From Spirochaetota bacterium (lineage in GTDB: Bacteria; Spirochaetota; Spirochaetia; SZUA-6), in the NCBI GenBank assembly GCA_003641675.1, contig QNBI01000084.1, forward strand, positions 1-7,546: a DNA stretch of 7,546 nt, given 5' to 3'. Positions 6,318-7,546 of the stretch are shown in pieces (within the stretch, counting starts at the first letter, position 1; every line of letters begins with the position of its first letter). A model generated the notes under the pieces. That model searched no databases, was not told the origin of the DNA, and saw only the letters and a program-made list of their open reading frames with translations. A program made the position numbers and the translations under genes.

Positions 6318-6676
6318 AAAAGAGTAATAGATTGCTAATTATTATCGGAATTACAGTTGTTGCGCTGTTTATTATCTCTGCAGCTATATTTCGTTATAGG
6401 ATCAGCAGGCATAACAGAAAAATTTCCATAAAGGGAAATAACTGCAGCTACAATGCACTTAAATTGGATATAAATGGTGGTGCAGATATTAATCTAAAGG
6501 ATGTCCCTGTTAAAGATGCGAGGATACATTTAAGCGGCGCGGCTAATATTGTACTTAGCCTGAAAGGCGGAAAACTGGAAGGGGATATAAGCGGGGCAGG
6601 AATGCTTAAATATTATGGAACTGTAAAAGTAAAGAATATCAGGACTAGCGGTGCTGTAAAAATCAAGCAGGGATAA
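6314..6676 (+). CDS. Small membrane-anchored head-GIN-like (DUF2807-like) protein
   Basis: This 120-residue protein starts with GTG in a GTGA overlap with the regulator stop, preceded by AAAGGAG (6301-6307). Residues ~6-27 form one hydrophobic helix, probably an uncleaved anchor, followed by a basic stretch (RYRISRHNRK). The rest is short beta strands punctuated by near-identical turns, NGGAD (54-58), SGAAN (74-78), SGAGM (93-97) and SGAV (112-115), spaced 19-20 residues. This pattern, with LEGDISGAGMLKYYGTVKV, resembles the second half of head-GIN/DUF2807 domains, which form beta-helical solenoids outside the cytoplasm. Those proteins are usually 200 residues or more, so this is a minimal version. 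It probably lies in the periplasm or on the outer face of the inner membrane. Tight coupling to the ABC genes suggests a role with the transporter, but no biochemical function is known. Confidence 0.75.
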   Translation: MKKSNRLLIIIGITVVALFIISAAIFRYRISRHNRKISIKGNNCSYNALKLDINGGADINLKDVPVKDARIHLSGAANIVLSLKGGKLEGDISGAGMLKYYGTVKVKNIRTSGAVKIKQG

Positions 6677-6691
6677 TATAGAGAAGCAGAT

Positions 6692-6742
6692 TGCCGGCCT
6701 CCTTTAGGAAGTGCCCTTACTGCCTCTGCCATTAGGCCGGTA
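6692..6742. terminator. Stem-loop between convergent genes, possible bidirectional transcription barrier
   Basis: TGCCGGCCT (6692-6700) pairs with AGGCCGGTA (6734-6742) as a 9-bp GC-rich stem with one G-U pair (on the plus-strand RNA) around a 33-nt loop. The loop can fold further through the short CCTTTAGG. It lies 16 nt after the GIN-like stop and 3 nt after the glycosyltransferase stop on the other strand. Neither direction has a U-tract, so a classical intrinsic terminator is not shown. It may instead stabilise mRNA 3' ends. Confidence 0.4.
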
Positions 6743-6745
6743 CAG

Positions 6746-7546
6746 CTAAAGATCAAGTTTTCCTTTCATGTAATCCTTAAGCTCTTTAATTTGAGAAGCT
6801 TTATCTATTGTTTCTTTCCATTTATCTACAAATGAGAAGAATTCGGAAGCTTTCCCTGCACGTTCTTCTGCCTGTTTTAGCAGTATTTCCGGTTTAGGAA
6901 AAAACCTCTCATCGGCATTATTCGGCCTCTGTTCTCTGAGTGCTTCCAGAGCCTGAGCCTTAAGGCTATCTTTTAGAAATTCCCCAGGGTAAATACCGAG
7001 ATCTTCTGCTTTAATGGATAGAACGGTATGATTTGTAGATGAAAGCCTTATTTTTTCTTTTTCATAAATAAATCTAATAATATCCTGCTGGAGTTTGGCG
7101 TAGGGGGTGGTATTTATATGGTATTTTCCGGAGGAGTCCGGCGGGAGGTGAGTAATAAAAAGATCCCTGTCGAAAAACCAGTTATATTTAAGCATTTTTG
7201 AATTAATAAGGTAATCTATATCTTCTCCTCTTGTAATCCCCGGATCAAAGGGAACGTTTAAAAAAAGCTCCCTTGTAAAAACCATATTTCCTCCGAGTGC
7301 TACTGAGGATTTCACGGGCTGTGTCCCCGAATTCATATACCTGGAAAATTCATCGTTCATTAAGGCTGCCTTTTTTGTAAAAATATTTCCGGATGTTCGA
7401 ATGCCTTCCGGTTCTTTTAATCTGTAATCGCCGGAAGCATTTAAATAGATGCCTGCAATTCCATCTGCCCTTTCTCCGGCTATTTTTCCCCCCGCAAAAT
7501 CTACAGCTTTATTTAAGTAATTTGGGGGTACAACTTCATCATCGTC
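6746..7546 (-). CDS. GT-A fold (GT2-like) glycosyltransferase, C-terminal part (5' end beyond window)
   Basis: The frame is open from the right edge to TAG 6748-6746, 266 residues, so the N-terminus is missing. An in-frame ATG at 7360 is internal, because coding sequence continues upstream of it. The visible part begins DDDEVVPP, matching the metal- and nucleotide-sugar-binding DxD of GT-A enzymes. It is followed by VALGGNMVFTRELF (~82-95) and RGEDIDYLI (~106-114), whose Glu-Asp resembles the catalytic-base ED motif of GT2 enzymes. FITHLPP (~129-135) contains a His that could be the conserved late metal ligand. The last ~100 residues are helical and charged, ending in a Lys-rich tail, with no membrane helix. 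It probably transfers a sugar from a nucleotide-sugar donor in the cytoplasm, for envelope polysaccharide or a glycoside; acceptor unknown. It is convergent with the ABC operon. Confidence 0.8.
   Translation of the reverse strand, partial: DDDEVVPPNYLNKAVDFAGGKIAGERADGIAGIYLNASGDYRLKEPEGIRTSGNIFTKKAALMNDEFSRYMNSGTQPVKSSVALGGNMVFTRELFLNVPFDPGITRGEDIDYLINSKMLKYNWFFDRDLFITHLPPDSSGKYHINTTPYAKLQQDIIRFIYEKEKIRLSSTNHTVLSIKAEDLGIYPGEFLKDSLKAQALEALREQRPNNADERFFPKPEILLKQAEERAGKASEFFSFVDKWKETIDKASQIKELKDYMKGKLDL

Noticed and set aside
6746..7360. Glycosyltransferase as a complete 204-residue gene starting at ATG 7360
   Set aside because: The frame stays open upstream to the window edge and includes the DDDE metal-binding motif, so the Met is internal and the gene is truncated by the window.
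1..7546. CRISPR arrays, tRNA or rRNA genes, insertion sequences
   Set aside because: I found no regularly spaced repeats, no cloverleaf or rRNA-like stretches, and no transposase motifs or terminal inverted repeats on either strand.

Overview
This window looks like part of the chromosome of an AT-rich, Gram-negative (two-membrane), probably anaerobic bacterium. The signs are a secreted protein that ends in an outer-membrane beta-barrel with a terminal Phe, and a peroxiredoxin gene that appears to use UGA for selenocysteine, which requires a Sel system elsewhere in the genome. A spirochaete or similar anaerobe would fit, but nothing here fixes the taxon.

Layout. Minus strand, left: the 5' part of a GAF-domain protein (1-315, runs off the left edge), an intergenic gap, a selenocysteine peroxiredoxin (460-1059, perhaps extended to 1164) and a 946-residue secreted HExxH metallopeptidase-like, propeller and beta-barrel protein (1218-4058). 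A 244-bp divergent intergenic region follows, holding a promoter, a perfect palindrome and a leader inverted repeat. Plus strand, middle: a tight four-gene operon (4303-6676) in which each gene overlaps the next by 4-11 nt: ABC ATPase, six-helix permease, YtrA-type GntR repressor, and a small membrane-anchored head-GIN-like (DUF2807-like) protein. Convergent with it on the minus strand, right: a GT-A fold glycosyltransferase whose 5' end lies beyond the right edge (6746-7546). A long-armed stem-loop sits between the two convergent genes.

Main discovery. The peroxiredoxin frame has TGA exactly where the peroxidatic cysteine belongs (FTFV-U-PTEL), and the frame on both sides is intact. Seventeen nucleotides after the UGA, a perfect 7-bp hairpin (8 with a G-U pair) presents a GGUC loop, which matches the bacterial SECIS rules. 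A conventional gene caller splits this gene and reports only its C-terminal half. The resolving cysteine is retained, so a typical 2-Cys mechanism with a Sec-Cys pair is likely. The gene also has an unbroken 35-codon upstream extension with a good Shine-Dalgarno but only an AUU codon as a possible start.

Second system. The ABC, permease, YtrA and GIN-like operon looks like a self-regulated envelope or export cassette. The regulator is the third gene, and a candidate operator lies just downstream of the promoter.
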